A program made the translations under genes and the position numbers. A stretch of DNA of 36,585 bases, from the NCBI GenBank assembly GCA_031281195.1, contig JAITFS010000136.1, forward strand, positions 1-36,585. The letters run 5' to 3'. A model generated the notes under the pieces. That model was not told the DNA's origin and made no database searches. It worked only from the letters and a program-made list of their open reading frames with translations. Positions 1 through 7,939 of this stretch are shown here, one piece after another. Each line of letters starts with the position of its first letter. Positions within the stretch are counted from its first letter, which is position 1. This DNA is from Oscillospiraceae bacterium. GTDB taxonomy: Bacteria > Bacillota > Clostridia > Oscillospirales > Oscillospiraceae.

Positions 1-201
1 GCTAAGAGGAAACAAACGTCATTATTTAAATTTAACTTTTTCATTTCAGAAATGTCAATCTACTCTACTGCTGCATCTGTTTGAACCAACTTCAATCCTA
101 TAAAATGGGGAAACTCAAAGTAAGCATTGAAAATATACACTCTTTGTGATAGACTCGACACTGTAATAATACAAATATTTTTGTCACAAGGATGTACCGG
201 C

Positions 202-1179
202 ATGATTATGGCGCAAACACCGTTTCGGGTTTCTTTCTTTGGTGGTGGAACGGATTATGAGCAATATTTTTCGAAATACGGTGGTAGTGTACTATCTACC
301 ACAATAGATAAATATGTGTACACTTATGTGCGGAAGCTTCCGCCATTTTTTGATTTTCATACGCAAGCAAAGTATTCAATCACAGAAAGTGTACGAAAAA
401 CGGAGGAATTGCAGCACCCACTAATCCGCTCATGTATGCAGCATCTTAACGCACATAATCTCAGCATTATCTACGATGCTGACTTACCTGCCAGATCCGG
501 TCTTGGCAGCAGTTCATCATTTGCAGTTGGGTTACTCCAATCATTATATGGTTTACAAAACAAACACATAGACAAAAAAACTCTTGCAAAAGAAGCGATT
601 TATGTTGAGCGTGTATTATGCGATGAAGCCGGTGGATGGCAAGACCAGATAGCCGTAACTTATGGCGGATTAAACCGCATAGATTTTGCAGGAAATGATT
701 TTACAGTAAATCCTATAGCCTTAACAAAAGAACGAAAAGATTTATTGCAATCATATATCTTGATGTTTTTTACAGGGGTATCACGATTATCATCAGACAT
801 AGCAAGACAGCAAGAAAAAGATGCTTATGATAAAATAGCCGAGCTTCAAGAGATGAAAAATCTGGTTGATGAAGCGCAAGGTATATTATTATCGCAAAAA
901 GACTTACTGGAGTTTGGTAAGCTTCTTGATACAGCATGGAAGCTAAAACGAGGAATGTCCGACATTATATCGTCGGAATATATCGACACAATTTACAAAA
1001 CAGGGATAAACAATGGAGCAGTTGGTGGAAAGCTTCTCGGTGCCGGTGGCGGAGGTTTTATCATGCTATTTGCACCACCGGAGGCACATAAAGGACTGTG
1101 CAAAGCTTTAGACCACTTACTGCACATACCAATCTCATTCGAAAACGAAGGCTCGAAGATTGAAATGCATAATTCATAA
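202..1179 (+). CDS. hddA: D-glycero-D-manno-heptose 7-phosphate kinase (GHMP kinase)
   Basis: Cytoplasmic GHMP-family kinase predicted to phosphorylate D-glycero-D-manno-heptose 7-phosphate at C1, the second step of GDP-heptose synthesis. The N-terminus has the TPFRVSFFGGGTDY signature of HddA-type kinases. The GHMP ATP loop PARSGLGSSSS lies at about residues 96-106, and the C-terminal glycine-rich GGKLLGAGGGGF motif is present. The frame is open from an ATG at 127, but I chose the ATG at 202 because AAGGA (188-192) sits 9 nt before it, because the family signature begins at once, and because the resulting 325 residues match the family. The next gene follows after 20 nt, and the neighbours hddC-gmhB and gmhA supply the rest of the pathway, which strongly supports this substrate over other GHMP sugars. 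Confidence 0.9.
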   Translation: MIMAQTPFRVSFFGGGTDYEQYFSKYGGSVLSTTIDKYVYTYVRKLPPFFDFHTQAKYSITESVRKTEELQHPLIRSCMQHLNAHNLSIIYDADLPARSGLGSSSSFAVGLLQSLYGLQNKHIDKKTLAKEAIYVERVLCDEAGGWQDQIAVTYGGLNRIDFAGNDFTVNPIALTKERKDLLQSYILMFFTGVSRLSSDIARQQEKDAYDKIAELQEMKNLVDEAQGILLSQKDLLEFGKLLDTAWKLKRGMSDIISSEYIDTIYKTGINNGAVGGKLLGAGGGGFIMLFAPPEAHKGLCKALDHLLHIPISFENEGSKIEMHNS

Positions 1180-1199
1180 TTACTAGAGAGTAGGTTCGT

Positions 1200-2423
1200 A
1201 TGAAAGTAATTATTATGGCAGGGGGAAAAGGCACTCGTGTTTCTGGTATTGCCGATGATGTCCCTAAGCCGATGATAAAAATTGCAGGCAAACCGGTACT
1301 GGAGCATCAAATTGAGTGCTTACGTCGCCAGGGATTTGATGATATTACAATATCAATCGGATATAAAGGTGATGTGATAAAATCATATTTCGGTGACAGT
1401 ATAAAATATATCGAAGAGGACAAACCGCTTGGTACAGCAGGAGCTTTGTATTATTTACACGATAAAATTGATGATGATATATTGTTAATAAATGGTGATG
1501 TGATATTCGATATAAGCCTTCAACGGTTTATCACCGCTCACCATGAAAATGAGCGTGATTTTAATAAACGAGAGAACAAAACAAGCTCCGGGTTTGCGAC
1601 AATATTTACACATCCAAATGACCACCCGTATGACAGTGGGATTGTCATCGCTGACACAAACGGTAGAGTAACACAGTGGTTAACAAAAGAAGACGAACGA
1701 AAATGGTACAAAAACCGTGTTAACGCAGGACTTCATATCTTATCTCCTGCTTTAATCAAATGTTTTACTCAGAAAAAAAAGGTGGATTTAGACAGAGATA
1801 TACTCAAACCGCTCATTAAAGAAAATGCTTTGTACATCTATGATTCACCTGAGTATGTTAAAGACATGGGAACACCCGAGCGTATTCAAGAAACTGAGCA
1901 AGCTATCTTAAATGGTGTAGTAGCTGCAAAAAATCTTGAAAACAAACAAACTGCGTTACTTATAGACCGTGATGGAACGATTAATAAATACGTTAAATTT
2001 TTAAATGATATTAATAACTTTGAAATTATTAACGAAGCAGTTGACATGATAAAAACAGCAAATCGTGAGGGTAAGCTCGTGATTGTTATAACAAATCAAC
2101 CAGTTATTGCAAGGGGTGACCTCACTTGGGAAGAACTTCACGAAATTCATAATAAAATGGAAACTCTACTTGGAGAAAAAGGTGCTTTTATAGACGATAT
2201 TTTTATTTGTCCGCATCATCCTGACAAAGGTTTTGACGGAGAAAGAGTTGAGTATAAAATAGATTGCGAATGTCGCAAACCAAAACCCGGGTTAATTTTA
2301 CAAGCAGCAAAAAAATACAATCTCGACTTAGCAAAAAGCACAATGGTTGGTGATAGAGAAACGGACATTGAAGCAGGTAGAAAAGCCGGCGTTGGCAATC
2401 TTGTTTTGGTAAACTATGAGTAG
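1200..2423 (+). CDS. hddC: Bifunctional heptose-1-P guanylyltransferase / heptose-1,7-bisphosphate phosphatase
   Basis: Fusion of two enzymes of the GDP-D-glycero-alpha-D-manno-heptose pathway. Residues 1-235 are a nucleotidyltransferase with the signature GGKGTR (8-13), VPKPM (21-25) and INGD (97-100), matching HddC, which joins GTP to heptose 1-phosphate. Residues 250-407 are a HAD phosphatase of the GmhB type with DRDGT (256-260), ITNQ (297-300), RKPKPG (359-364) and VGDRETD (383-389). The zinc-loop ligands C337, H339, C356 and C358 are all present, so both halves look active. GmhB removes the C7 phosphate, acting between the HddA and HddC steps. The gene lies between hddA (20 nt upstream) and gmhA. 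An A8 run at 1773-1780 is in frame. HddC and GmhB are encoded separately in the classical clusters I know. Confidence 0.88.
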   Translation: MKVIIMAGGKGTRVSGIADDVPKPMIKIAGKPVLEHQIECLRRQGFDDITISIGYKGDVIKSYFGDSIKYIEEDKPLGTAGALYYLHDKIDDDILLINGDVIFDISLQRFITAHHENERDFNKRENKTSSGFATIFTHPNDHPYDSGIVIADTNGRVTQWLTKEDERKWYKNRVNAGLHILSPALIKCFTQKKKVDLDRDILKPLIKENALYIYDSPEYVKDMGTPERIQETEQAILNGVVAAKNLENKQTALLIDRDGTINKYVKFLNDINNFEIINEAVDMIKTANREGKLVIVITNQPVIARGDLTWEELHEIHNKMETLLGEKGAFIDDIFICPHHPDKGFDGERVEYKIDCECRKPKPGLILQAAKKYNLDLAKSTMVGDRETDIEAGRKAGVGNLVLVNYE

Positions 2424-2510
2424 TGTTTATTTCGAAGCATAAATAAGAGGTAAGAAAAATAGCACAAAAAGTTTAACAGCAATCATAAGAAAAGGATGGA
2501 TTATAAAGAT

Positions 2511-3134
2511 ATGCATATTAGAATTAAAGAGATTTTTGATTCATTATTTGAGCGATATCCAATTTTAAATCATAGTCGCGGTAGTATTTATGGTGCTTAT
2601 GATTTATTGGCTGACTGTTATACAAACGGTGGAAAAGTATTAGTTTGCGGTAACGGTGGAAGTGCGGCAGACGCACTGCATATTGTTGGTGAGCTGATGA
2701 AATCATTTGTTTTACCCAGAAAATTACCACCAAAAGAGCGAGTGTTTTCCAACCATTTAAACGAAAATCTCCAAATGACACTACCTGCCATAAGCTTAGT
2801 AAATGACATTAGCTTGATGACTGCTTATGCAAATGATAATGATGGTGATTTGATTTTTGCACAGCAAGTATTTGGATATGGAAAACCAAACGATGTGCTG
2901 TTTATCCTCAGCACATCAGGAAACTCACAAAATTGTTTGTATGCTGCTGAGGTTGCCCAAGGTATAGGTATGAAAGTTCTGACTCTAACTGGTGAAAGTG
3001 GTGGAAGGCTTGCCCCGCTTTCTGATGTTGCTGTCTGTGTACAGGAAACAGAAACGTTCAAAATACAGGAATTGCACCTGCCGGTTTATCACGCTATTTG
3101 TTTAGCCTTGGAGGAGTGTTTTTTCGGGGTGTGA
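2511..3134 (+). CDS. gmhA: Phosphoheptose isomerase (SIS domain)
   Basis: Converts sedoheptulose 7-phosphate to D-glycero-D-manno-heptose 7-phosphate, the first step of the pathway served by the two genes upstream. Family marks are CGNGGSAADALH (residues 46-57) with the following GE, the second SIS phosphate-binding loop LSTSGNSQN (133-141), and the zinc/active-site stretch QELHLPVYH near the C-terminus. An ATG at 2496 in the same frame touches the AAAGG ribosome binding site with almost no spacer. The ATG at 2511 lies 10-14 nt from it and begins where GmhA proteins usually begin, so I prefer 2511. It is the last recognisable gene of the plus-strand operon. No terminator is evident before the convergent ATPase gene at 3196. 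Confidence 0.88.
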   Translation: MHIRIKEIFDSLFERYPILNHSRGSIYGAYDLLADCYTNGGKVLVCGNGGSAADALHIVGELMKSFVLPRKLPPKERVFSNHLNENLQMTLPAISLVNDISLMTAYANDNDGDLIFAQQVFGYGKPNDVLFILSTSGNSQNCLYAAEVAQGIGMKVLTLTGESGGRLAPLSDVAVCVQETETFKIQELHLPVYHAICLALEECFFGV

Positions 3135-3195
3135 GGTAGTGCTTCAGGGCGAGGATATTACATCATCAATTCAACAAAATGCAAACGAAATAGTA

Positions 3196-4611
3196 TCATC
3201 GAAAAAGATCTTTTAATGTAACTTCTGAGTGAATAATGTCAGAGTTTTTGTTCTTGAGTAATCCATATGTTGTTACCATTGTGAGATGTACAGCTTTTCT
3301 AGTTTTTGTTTCATTTTCAAATATTGCTACTTTTCTTCTTAGATTTACCTCTTCTTTTGCAGATATAATGTACTCAGATTTGCTAAACTTCAACTCACAC
3401 AAGTTAATAATATCGTCTTTTCTATCAAACAGTAAATCTATTTGAGCTCCCGGAGAGGATTTTCTGCTATACCATGACGACATCTCTGTCGAAATCGCAG
3501 ATATACCAAGAGCATGTTTAATTTGATCAGAATGTGAAAGACAAACACGTTCAAATGAGTAACCTTTCCACGCTGATAAAGATGGATTATCAAGATTTGC
3601 TGTCCAAAACCTTGGATTCTTGGGTTTTTTAGATTTAAGAAATCGTAGATGGAATAAACTAAATGGGTCTGTTAACTGATATAAACAAAGATTATCATCT
3701 GTTAAAAAGTTTGGATATGACTTTATAAAACCACAAAGTTCCAGTTCCTCCATTATTTGTGAAAATCCACCTCCTGACGTTAAACCTGTTTCTTTAAGAA
3801 CTTCATGTCTGGTTAATCCTTTTTGTTTCTTACTCAGTGCAGTTATAACTTTTATGTATTTCTCTGAATTTTTAAATAATGTTGTGTAAATTTCATCGAA
3901 CTCTCCACGCAAAACACCATCATCAGCAAAACAAAGTGCATCCACATTTTGTGGTAAACTCAACCCTCTTCCGAGTAAACTTAAGTAATACGGTACTCCA
4001 CCAAAAATCATATATGCTTCACAAATACGGTATTGGTTATAATTAAACTCTCTATCAATTAGATATTTTTCTGTTTCTTTTAATGTAAATGGTAACAAAC
4101 GCATTCTGCGTGTAACTCTGTTGTGTAATCCACCTTTATTTTTCAAAAGATTATTAACAATCCATGATGTTGCAGACCCACATACAATCAGAAGGATATC
4201 TGTCCTGCCTGATGCCCAACTATTCCAGAAATGCTCTAATGCAGTTAGAAAACCAGATTTTGGAGTATCTAACCAAGGTGCTTCATCAATAAATATAGTT
4301 TTTTTCTTTTTCTTTTTTGATTTCTCCAATTTATTTCTGAGAATACTAAATGCGTCTATCCAGTTTGTTATACTATTTTCAATACCACCAAATCCCTTTA
4401 GTAATGCGTCATTCCACACTTTGAACTGGTCTTCTTTAACTTCTGATGCAAGTCCGGTTACATAAAAATCTAAACTATCACCATAATACTCCCGTATTAA
4501 AAATGTTTTACCAACTCGTCGCCTACCAAAAACAACAAGAAACTCAGGTGCTTTTGATTCAACACATTGTTTTAATTCTAGTACCTCTTTTTCTCGACCG
4601 CTTATTTTCAC
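3196..4611 (-). CDS. AAA ATPase with C-terminal PD-(D/E)XK nuclease-like domain (DUF234 type)
   Basis: Member of the archaeal-type ATPase family often annotated ATPase/DUF234. The P-loop GRRRVGKT is at residues 29-36 and Walker B IFIDE at 106-110. A sensor-like VCGSATSW follows at 143-150, then a winged-helix-like region (about 255-310). The C-terminal domain carries E354, D392 and E406-x-K408, a full set of PD-(D/E)XK residues, so nuclease activity is possible. The start is GTG at 4611 with AGAGG about 9 nt upstream. A lysine run (98-104) comes from an A-rich tract just before Walker B. The gene is flanked by heptose genes and methyltransferases with which it has no obvious link, and a palindromic repeat (4634-4669) sits in its leader. 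The biological role of the family is unsettled; a mobile or conflict-related role is inference. Confidence 0.8.
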   Translation of the reverse strand: MKISGREKEVLELKQCVESKAPEFLVVFGRRRVGKTFLIREYYGDSLDFYVTGLASEVKEDQFKVWNDALLKGFGGIENSITNWIDAFSILRNKLEKSKKKKKKTIFIDEAPWLDTPKSGFLTALEHFWNSWASGRTDILLIVCGSATSWIVNNLLKNKGGLHNRVTRRMRLLPFTLKETEKYLIDREFNYNQYRICEAYMIFGGVPYYLSLLGRGLSLPQNVDALCFADDGVLRGEFDEIYTTLFKNSEKYIKVITALSKKQKGLTRHEVLKETGLTSGGGFSQIMEELELCGFIKSYPNFLTDDNLCLYQLTDPFSLFHLRFLKSKKPKNPRFWTANLDNPSLSAWKGYSFERVCLSHSDQIKHALGISAISTEMSSWYSRKSSPGAQIDLLFDRKDDIINLCELKFSKSEYIISAKEEVNLRRKVAIFENETKTRKAVHLTMVTTYGLLKNKNSDIIHSEVTLKDLFR

Positions 4612-4633
4612 ACTTATGTACCTCTTTTATTTC

Positions 4634-4669
4634 TCGCCAAAACTATGGCATTATTGTGTGTTTTGGCGA
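4634..4669. repeat. Palindromic repeat copy 1
   Basis: 36 bp with perfect 10-bp arms TCGCCAAAAC (4634-4643) and GTTTTGGCGA (4660-4669). The similarity to copy 2 (6102-6137) extends on both sides to about 75 bp, roughly 4624-4697 against 6088-6169, with few mismatches. In both places the element lies directly upstream of a minus-strand start codon, so it would form a hairpin in the 5' leader or act as an operator. I do not recognise it as a named operator. Confidence 0.75.
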
Positions 4670-4792
4670 TTTATGTGATTTATGAATATAGAATAACACG
4701 GAGCAGATAATAAGTCAACACATATTATTATGTTGCTATTACTATCTTTTCTCTTAGGTTTTTATAAATTCACTAGAGTTTCTGAACTATTA

Positions 4793-4836
4793 TAAGTCGC
4801 CATTATATGGTTATTACTGTATGTTTTGGCGACTTA
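4793..4836. repeat. Palindromic repeat copy 3 (diverged)
   Basis: The arms TAAGTCGCCA (4793-4802) and TGGCGACTTA (4827-4836) are a perfect 10-bp inverted repeat. The inner right half (TGTATGTTTTGGCGACTTA) matches copy 2, while the left arm has lost the AAAC of the other copies. It lies in the non-coding stretch downstream of the methyltransferase-like gene that ends at 4888, unlike copies 1 and 2, which precede genes. Confidence 0.6.
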
Positions 4837-4887
4837 TTGCTAAAGTGTGTTTGTTGTAAATTAACAGAAGAATTCACATCCCCTTTA

Positions 4888-5484
4888 CTAAGTAAATATG
4901 CTATCGTAAACTCTTTTAAGAAATCCATGTATTCCGATTTTTATAGTAATCGTATATATCATATGTTTAATGTATTTAAAACATTTTCGTTGCGAAAGAG
5001 TAGGAGGGATTTGATAAGACATAACAGCATCTTCACCCATATTTCTTTTTTCAAAAACTATATAGTCCTTATAAAACGTTAACTTTAATGTTGATTCACA
5101 GAGTTTCTTATCCAATGTATTCCATTTTGCATTTATTCTATCTAAAATCCCCTTATAAAAATCAGTAAATGCTTCGTTATCGTTAGATTTTAATGATCTC
5201 TTTATTATATACAATCCATTTGTTTTAAGTTTGTAATATAACCTATCATACGCTTCAATCACAAAGTCGTAACCACGTTTTTCATCATCTACGATAATAT
5301 CTGGTTGTCCATATTGTTTAAACATATTTGTTTCTTCATCAATAGAGTTAAAAGCAACAATATTCTTCTTTTGCAATAATTCCAATTTGCTTCTTACATC
5401 TTCTCCACAAAGCTGTAATATTATTATAGATTGATTAGTAAAATTACTTAAATCTCTATACAATGGAGCTTTGTCCAACAACAT
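4888..5484 (-). CDS. Degenerate methyltransferase-like protein, second half of a split tandem pair
   Basis: A 198-residue protein that aligns by eye with the gene just upstream (5456-6073) but has lost its catalytic marks. EIGVFNGG becomes LQLCGEDV (23-30), DDGSH becomes DDEKR (66-70), and FIED becomes IIKR (93-96). The shared frame of secondary-structure motifs (PDIIVDD, the following helix, YIVFEKR) remains. It therefore looks like a diverged, probably inactive copy of the SAM fold that may be regulatory or structural. It overlaps the upstream ORF by 29 bp, its ATG at 5484 has no ribosome binding site, and an A8 tract at 5492-5499 precedes it. Loss of one A would join both ORFs into a single 394-residue protein. 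It may be a separate, translationally coupled gene or the second domain of a frameshifted one. Confidence 0.6.
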   Translation of the reverse strand: MLLDKAPLYRDLSNFTNQSIIILQLCGEDVRSKLELLQKKNIVAFNSIDEETNMFKQYGQPDIIVDDEKRGYDFVIEAYDRLYYKLKTNGLYIIKRSLKSNDNEAFTDFYKGILDRINAKWNTLDKKLCESTLKLTFYKDYIVFEKRNMGEDAVMSYQIPPTLSQRKCFKYIKHMIYTITIKIGIHGFLKRVYDSIFT

Positions 5485-6073
5485 TGGGTGCTTTTTTTTC
5501 TAATGCAATAATACTATCATAAACTGATATAGACTCAGTACTTTCTGTTGATATCTCATGCTCTAAATAAAAACTATTTATAAAGTTTTTACATCTCTCA
5601 ATAAATGTGTCTTTTTTATTCAGCCTCCCTCCCCAATATGCTATATATGCACATCCTAAATCCTCAATAAAATAAACACTATTAATATTAAGTTTTTCAT
5701 ATAAAAAATTATATGTAGCATTTACATGTTTTTGAATATGACTACCATCATCAAGAACAATATCCGGCAAACCAAACTCATCAATAATACTTTGCAAAAA
5801 AACAGGATCAGATTGATCTCCAATTCGTATATGTATTTGTGATTCTTCAAACTTCTTACATTTTGGATTTATATCTATGCCAACTATTGTAACAAATGGC
5901 CCAAAATATCTTTTCCACATCTGCAGAGAACCACCATTAAAAACACCAATTTCTAGAAAAATGAAAGATTTGTTTATGAATCTTGAAAAGTGTCGCTCAT
6001 ATATAGGCAAATAGTGTGTCCATTTCCAAATTGTACGATTTTGATTAGTTAAAAACTCGTGCCATAAACTCAT
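5456..6073 (-). CDS. Class I SAM-dependent methyltransferase, MycE-like
   Basis: Predicted sugar O-methyltransferase. Motif I is EIGVFNGG (residues 41-48), the SAM-ribose acid lies in GIDINP (65-70), and the metal/substrate motifs are LDDGSH (107-112) and FIEDL (135-139), as in the C-terminal domain of macrolide sugar methyltransferases such as MycE. The start is ATG 6073 with AAAAGGAG 12 nt upstream. The protein stops soon after a YDSIIALEKK segment, where its downstream paralogue has YIVFEKR, so the domain itself is complete. An A8 tract (5492-5499, coding strand) lies at residues 192-194, just before the frame changes to the next ORF. Palindromic repeat copy 2 is in the leader. Acceptor unknown; a glycan sugar is inferred from context. 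Confidence 0.75.
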   Translation of the reverse strand: MSLWHEFLTNQNRTIWKWTHYLPIYERHFSRFINKSFIFLEIGVFNGGSLQMWKRYFGPFVTIVGIDINPKCKKFEESQIHIRIGDQSDPVFLQSIIDEFGLPDIVLDDGSHIQKHVNATYNFLYEKLNINSVYFIEDLGCAYIAYWGGRLNKKDTFIERCKNFINSFYLEHEISTESTESISVYDSIIALEKKAPNVVGQSSIV

Positions 6074-6101
6074 TTTATTACAATACTCCTTTTATTATTT
6101 C

Positions 6102-6137
6102 TCGCCAAAACTATGACATTATTGTATGTTTTGGCGA
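6102..6137. repeat. Palindromic repeat copy 2
   Basis: 36 bp with arms TCGCCAAAAC (6102-6111) and GTTTTGGCGA (6128-6137), differing from copy 1 only in two loop positions. The flanks are also conserved (about 6088-6169). It lies in the leader of the methyltransferase gene starting at 6073, between that gene and the end of the epimerase gene at 6177. Confidence 0.75.
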
Positions 6138-6176
6138 CTTATGTAATTTGTGAATATAGAAAAATACAAAAGTCAA

Positions 6177-7070
6177 CTACGTTTCAAGTATCCTTTCAAT
6201 CCCTTGATGTAGTGTCACTTTAGGGTTGAACTTATATACTTCACTAATTAAAGAACAATCTAACACATTTGAATGAACATCAATAGATCTTTTTTCTTTA
6301 TAAATAGTGTTTGCATAAATTCCTGTTATATCTTCGATAGTTTTTATTATTTCATTAACTGTTATACCTTCATTTGAACCTACATTAAATAACTTGTTGG
6401 TATGGCTTTTCATTGCGACCTTACTTAATGCTTCAACCGCATCACTAACATAAATATAGTCTCTTGTCGCTGTTCCATCTCCCCATATTTCTATAGGTTC
6501 GTGATTTAATATTCTTCGTAAAAATATGTTTATTATTCCTTGGGTATTAGACGTTTGATAACGGCCATAAACATTTGAAAATCTCAATATACAATAGTCG
6601 AGTCCATGAGTTTTATGAAAAACTTGTATATATTTTTCAACAGCAAGTTTACCTGCACCATAAGAGCTTACAGGATTAGTCGGGTGTTTTTCATCAATAG
6701 GATTATATAATGGTTCACCATAAACAGTCCCTCCAGACGATGCAAATATAATTTTTTTTGCTCCTTGATTAACAGCAGCTTGAAGAAGATTAACTGTACC
6801 CAGAACATTCGTATCTATATCATACGTTATATTTTGTGCTGATGTTGTTGGATTTGTTGTACTAATTAAATGATAAAGCACATCGACTCCATCTAGTAAA
6901 TGTTGCAATGATTTTGTATCGCTTATATCACAGTTAAAATATCTGCACTTTGAGCTCTTAATACTATCATCATTGTTTTTATCAAGGACTATTACATCAT
7001 TGTTTTCACATAATGTCTCTGCAAGGTTTCTGCCTATAAAACCAAGACCACCCAATATAATTATTTTCAA
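6177..7070 (-). CDS. NAD-dependent epimerase/dehydratase (UDP-glucose 4-epimerase-like, extended SDR)
   Basis: Extended short-chain dehydrogenase acting on a nucleotide sugar. The Rossmann loop GGLGFIG (residues 7-13), the serine region ASSGGTVYGE (110-119) and the catalytic YGAGK (137-141) are intact. A nucleotide-sugar pocket stretch, WGDGTATRDYIYV, follows further on. The length (297) is a little short for GalE but normal for the wider family. The start is TTG at 7070: AAGAAGGTG lies 5 nt upstream and the protein begins exactly at the Rossmann strand. It is the last gene of a minus-strand unit with the FkbM and GT4 genes (38-nt gap). The substrate cannot be read from sequence; UDP-hexose 4-epimerisation is the default guess. 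Confidence 0.8.
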   Translation of the reverse strand: MKIIILGGLGFIGRNLAETLCENNDVIVLDKNNDDSIKSSKCRYFNCDISDTKSLQHLLDGVDVLYHLISTTNPTTSAQNITYDIDTNVLGTVNLLQAAVNQGAKKIIFASSGGTVYGEPLYNPIDEKHPTNPVSSYGAGKLAVEKYIQVFHKTHGLDYCILRFSNVYGRYQTSNTQGIINIFLRRILNHEPIEIWGDGTATRDYIYVSDAVEALSKVAMKSHTNKLFNVGSNEGITVNEIIKTIEDITGIYANTIYKEKRSIDVHSNVLDCSLISEVYKFNPKVTLHQGIERILET

Positions 7071-7108
7071 TATAACACCTTCTTAATTTTCTTACAAATG
7101 AACTAAAT

Positions 7109-7849
7109 CTATATATCTTTAGGAAAAAAAATAAAATTATACACAAACTTTGGAGTTCCTCTGTTTTTTTCTTTTTGCAGATTTAGAATATCACTTTCGT
7201 CCACTTGTGATAAGCTCCCGTTAACAACAGCATAACATTTATAACCCAATTCATTAACGAAATTTACAACATCTACTGTTGATATGATTTCCTTATTTTG
7301 CTTTTCACTGCATCGTGCTATTTCAATTAACATTATTGGTTTATTTTGTATTATTGTTTGCTTTGCACCAAGAAGCACACAATCCTCATATCCTTCAACA
7401 TCTATCTTAATAAAGCTCACATTGGTAAAGTTAAAGCTATCAAGCGTTTTAACCGAGACCGATATGCTATCATGTGGAGTTTCAAGCTTGTTAAAAGTAG
7501 CATGCCCGTCTCCGCGGTTAAACTTTGGTATATTTAACTCTAAAGTTGATTCCTTATCAGATAAACCAATATTATATACTTCTACTTCGTTTGACGTGTG
7601 TTTAAAGCATTTTTTGATAAACTGATACAACTCAGGTATCGGCTCAAAGGCAACGATTTTCTTAAACTTACATTGGTATCTGAGAAAAACAGTATATGCA
7701 CCTTCATTTGCACCAATATCAATTGCCATGCCTTTTTCTTTCAATAAAAACGGCTTCAACACTTTTTGTTCCAGCTCAAAATATCTCCACCGAAAATATA
7801 AGATATATGCAAAAGGTATTTTCTTGATAAGTTTTTTTAGTAATAGCAT
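7109..7849 (-). CDS. FkbM-family methyltransferase
   Basis: SAM-dependent methyltransferase of the FkbM family, which often methylates sugar hydroxyls in surface glycans. Motif I is MAIDIGANEGAYT (about residues 41-53), the SAM-ribose acid lies in VAFEPIPE, and the family-typical FIKIDVEGYE motif comes later. The 246 residues cover a full FkbM domain. The start is ATG 7849 with AGAGG 6 nt upstream. It lies 90 nt after the GT4 gene and 38 nt before the epimerase gene, so co-transcription is likely. The acceptor is unknown. Confidence 0.82.
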   Translation of the reverse strand: MLLLKKLIKKIPFAYILYFRWRYFELEQKVLKPFLLKEKGMAIDIGANEGAYTVFLRYQCKFKKIVAFEPIPELYQFIKKCFKHTSNEVEVYNIGLSDKESTLELNIPKFNRGDGHATFNKLETPHDSISVSVKTLDSFNFTNVSFIKIDVEGYEDCVLLGAKQTIIQNKPIMLIEIARCSEKQNKEIISTVDVVNFVNELGYKCYAVVNGSLSQVDESDILNLQKEKNRGTPKFVYNFIFFPKDI

Positions 7850-7939
7850 TTTATACCTCTGGTTACTTCTTAGTAAAATCTTCTTACATTTGGTTAAATA
7901 AGCATGTACTATCTGCTATTCTCTCTTTGTTTGGTTTCT

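Noticed and set aside
1-126. Minus-strand peptide frames (one starting at 44 and leaving the window, one ending at a TAG at about 57) and a plus-strand frame ending at 84
   Set aside because: Each is short with no ribosome binding site. The text looks protein-like, perhaps a decayed gene, but the window edge prevents a decision.
127-201. 25-codon N-terminal extension of hddA
   Set aside because: No ribosome binding site and no family similarity; the ATG at 202 is well placed.
3139-3216. 26-codon plus-strand frame after gmhA beginning with GTG
   Set aside because: No ribosome binding site and no recognisable similarity; it overlaps the ATPase gene. Could be the relic of a further operon gene, but not supportable.
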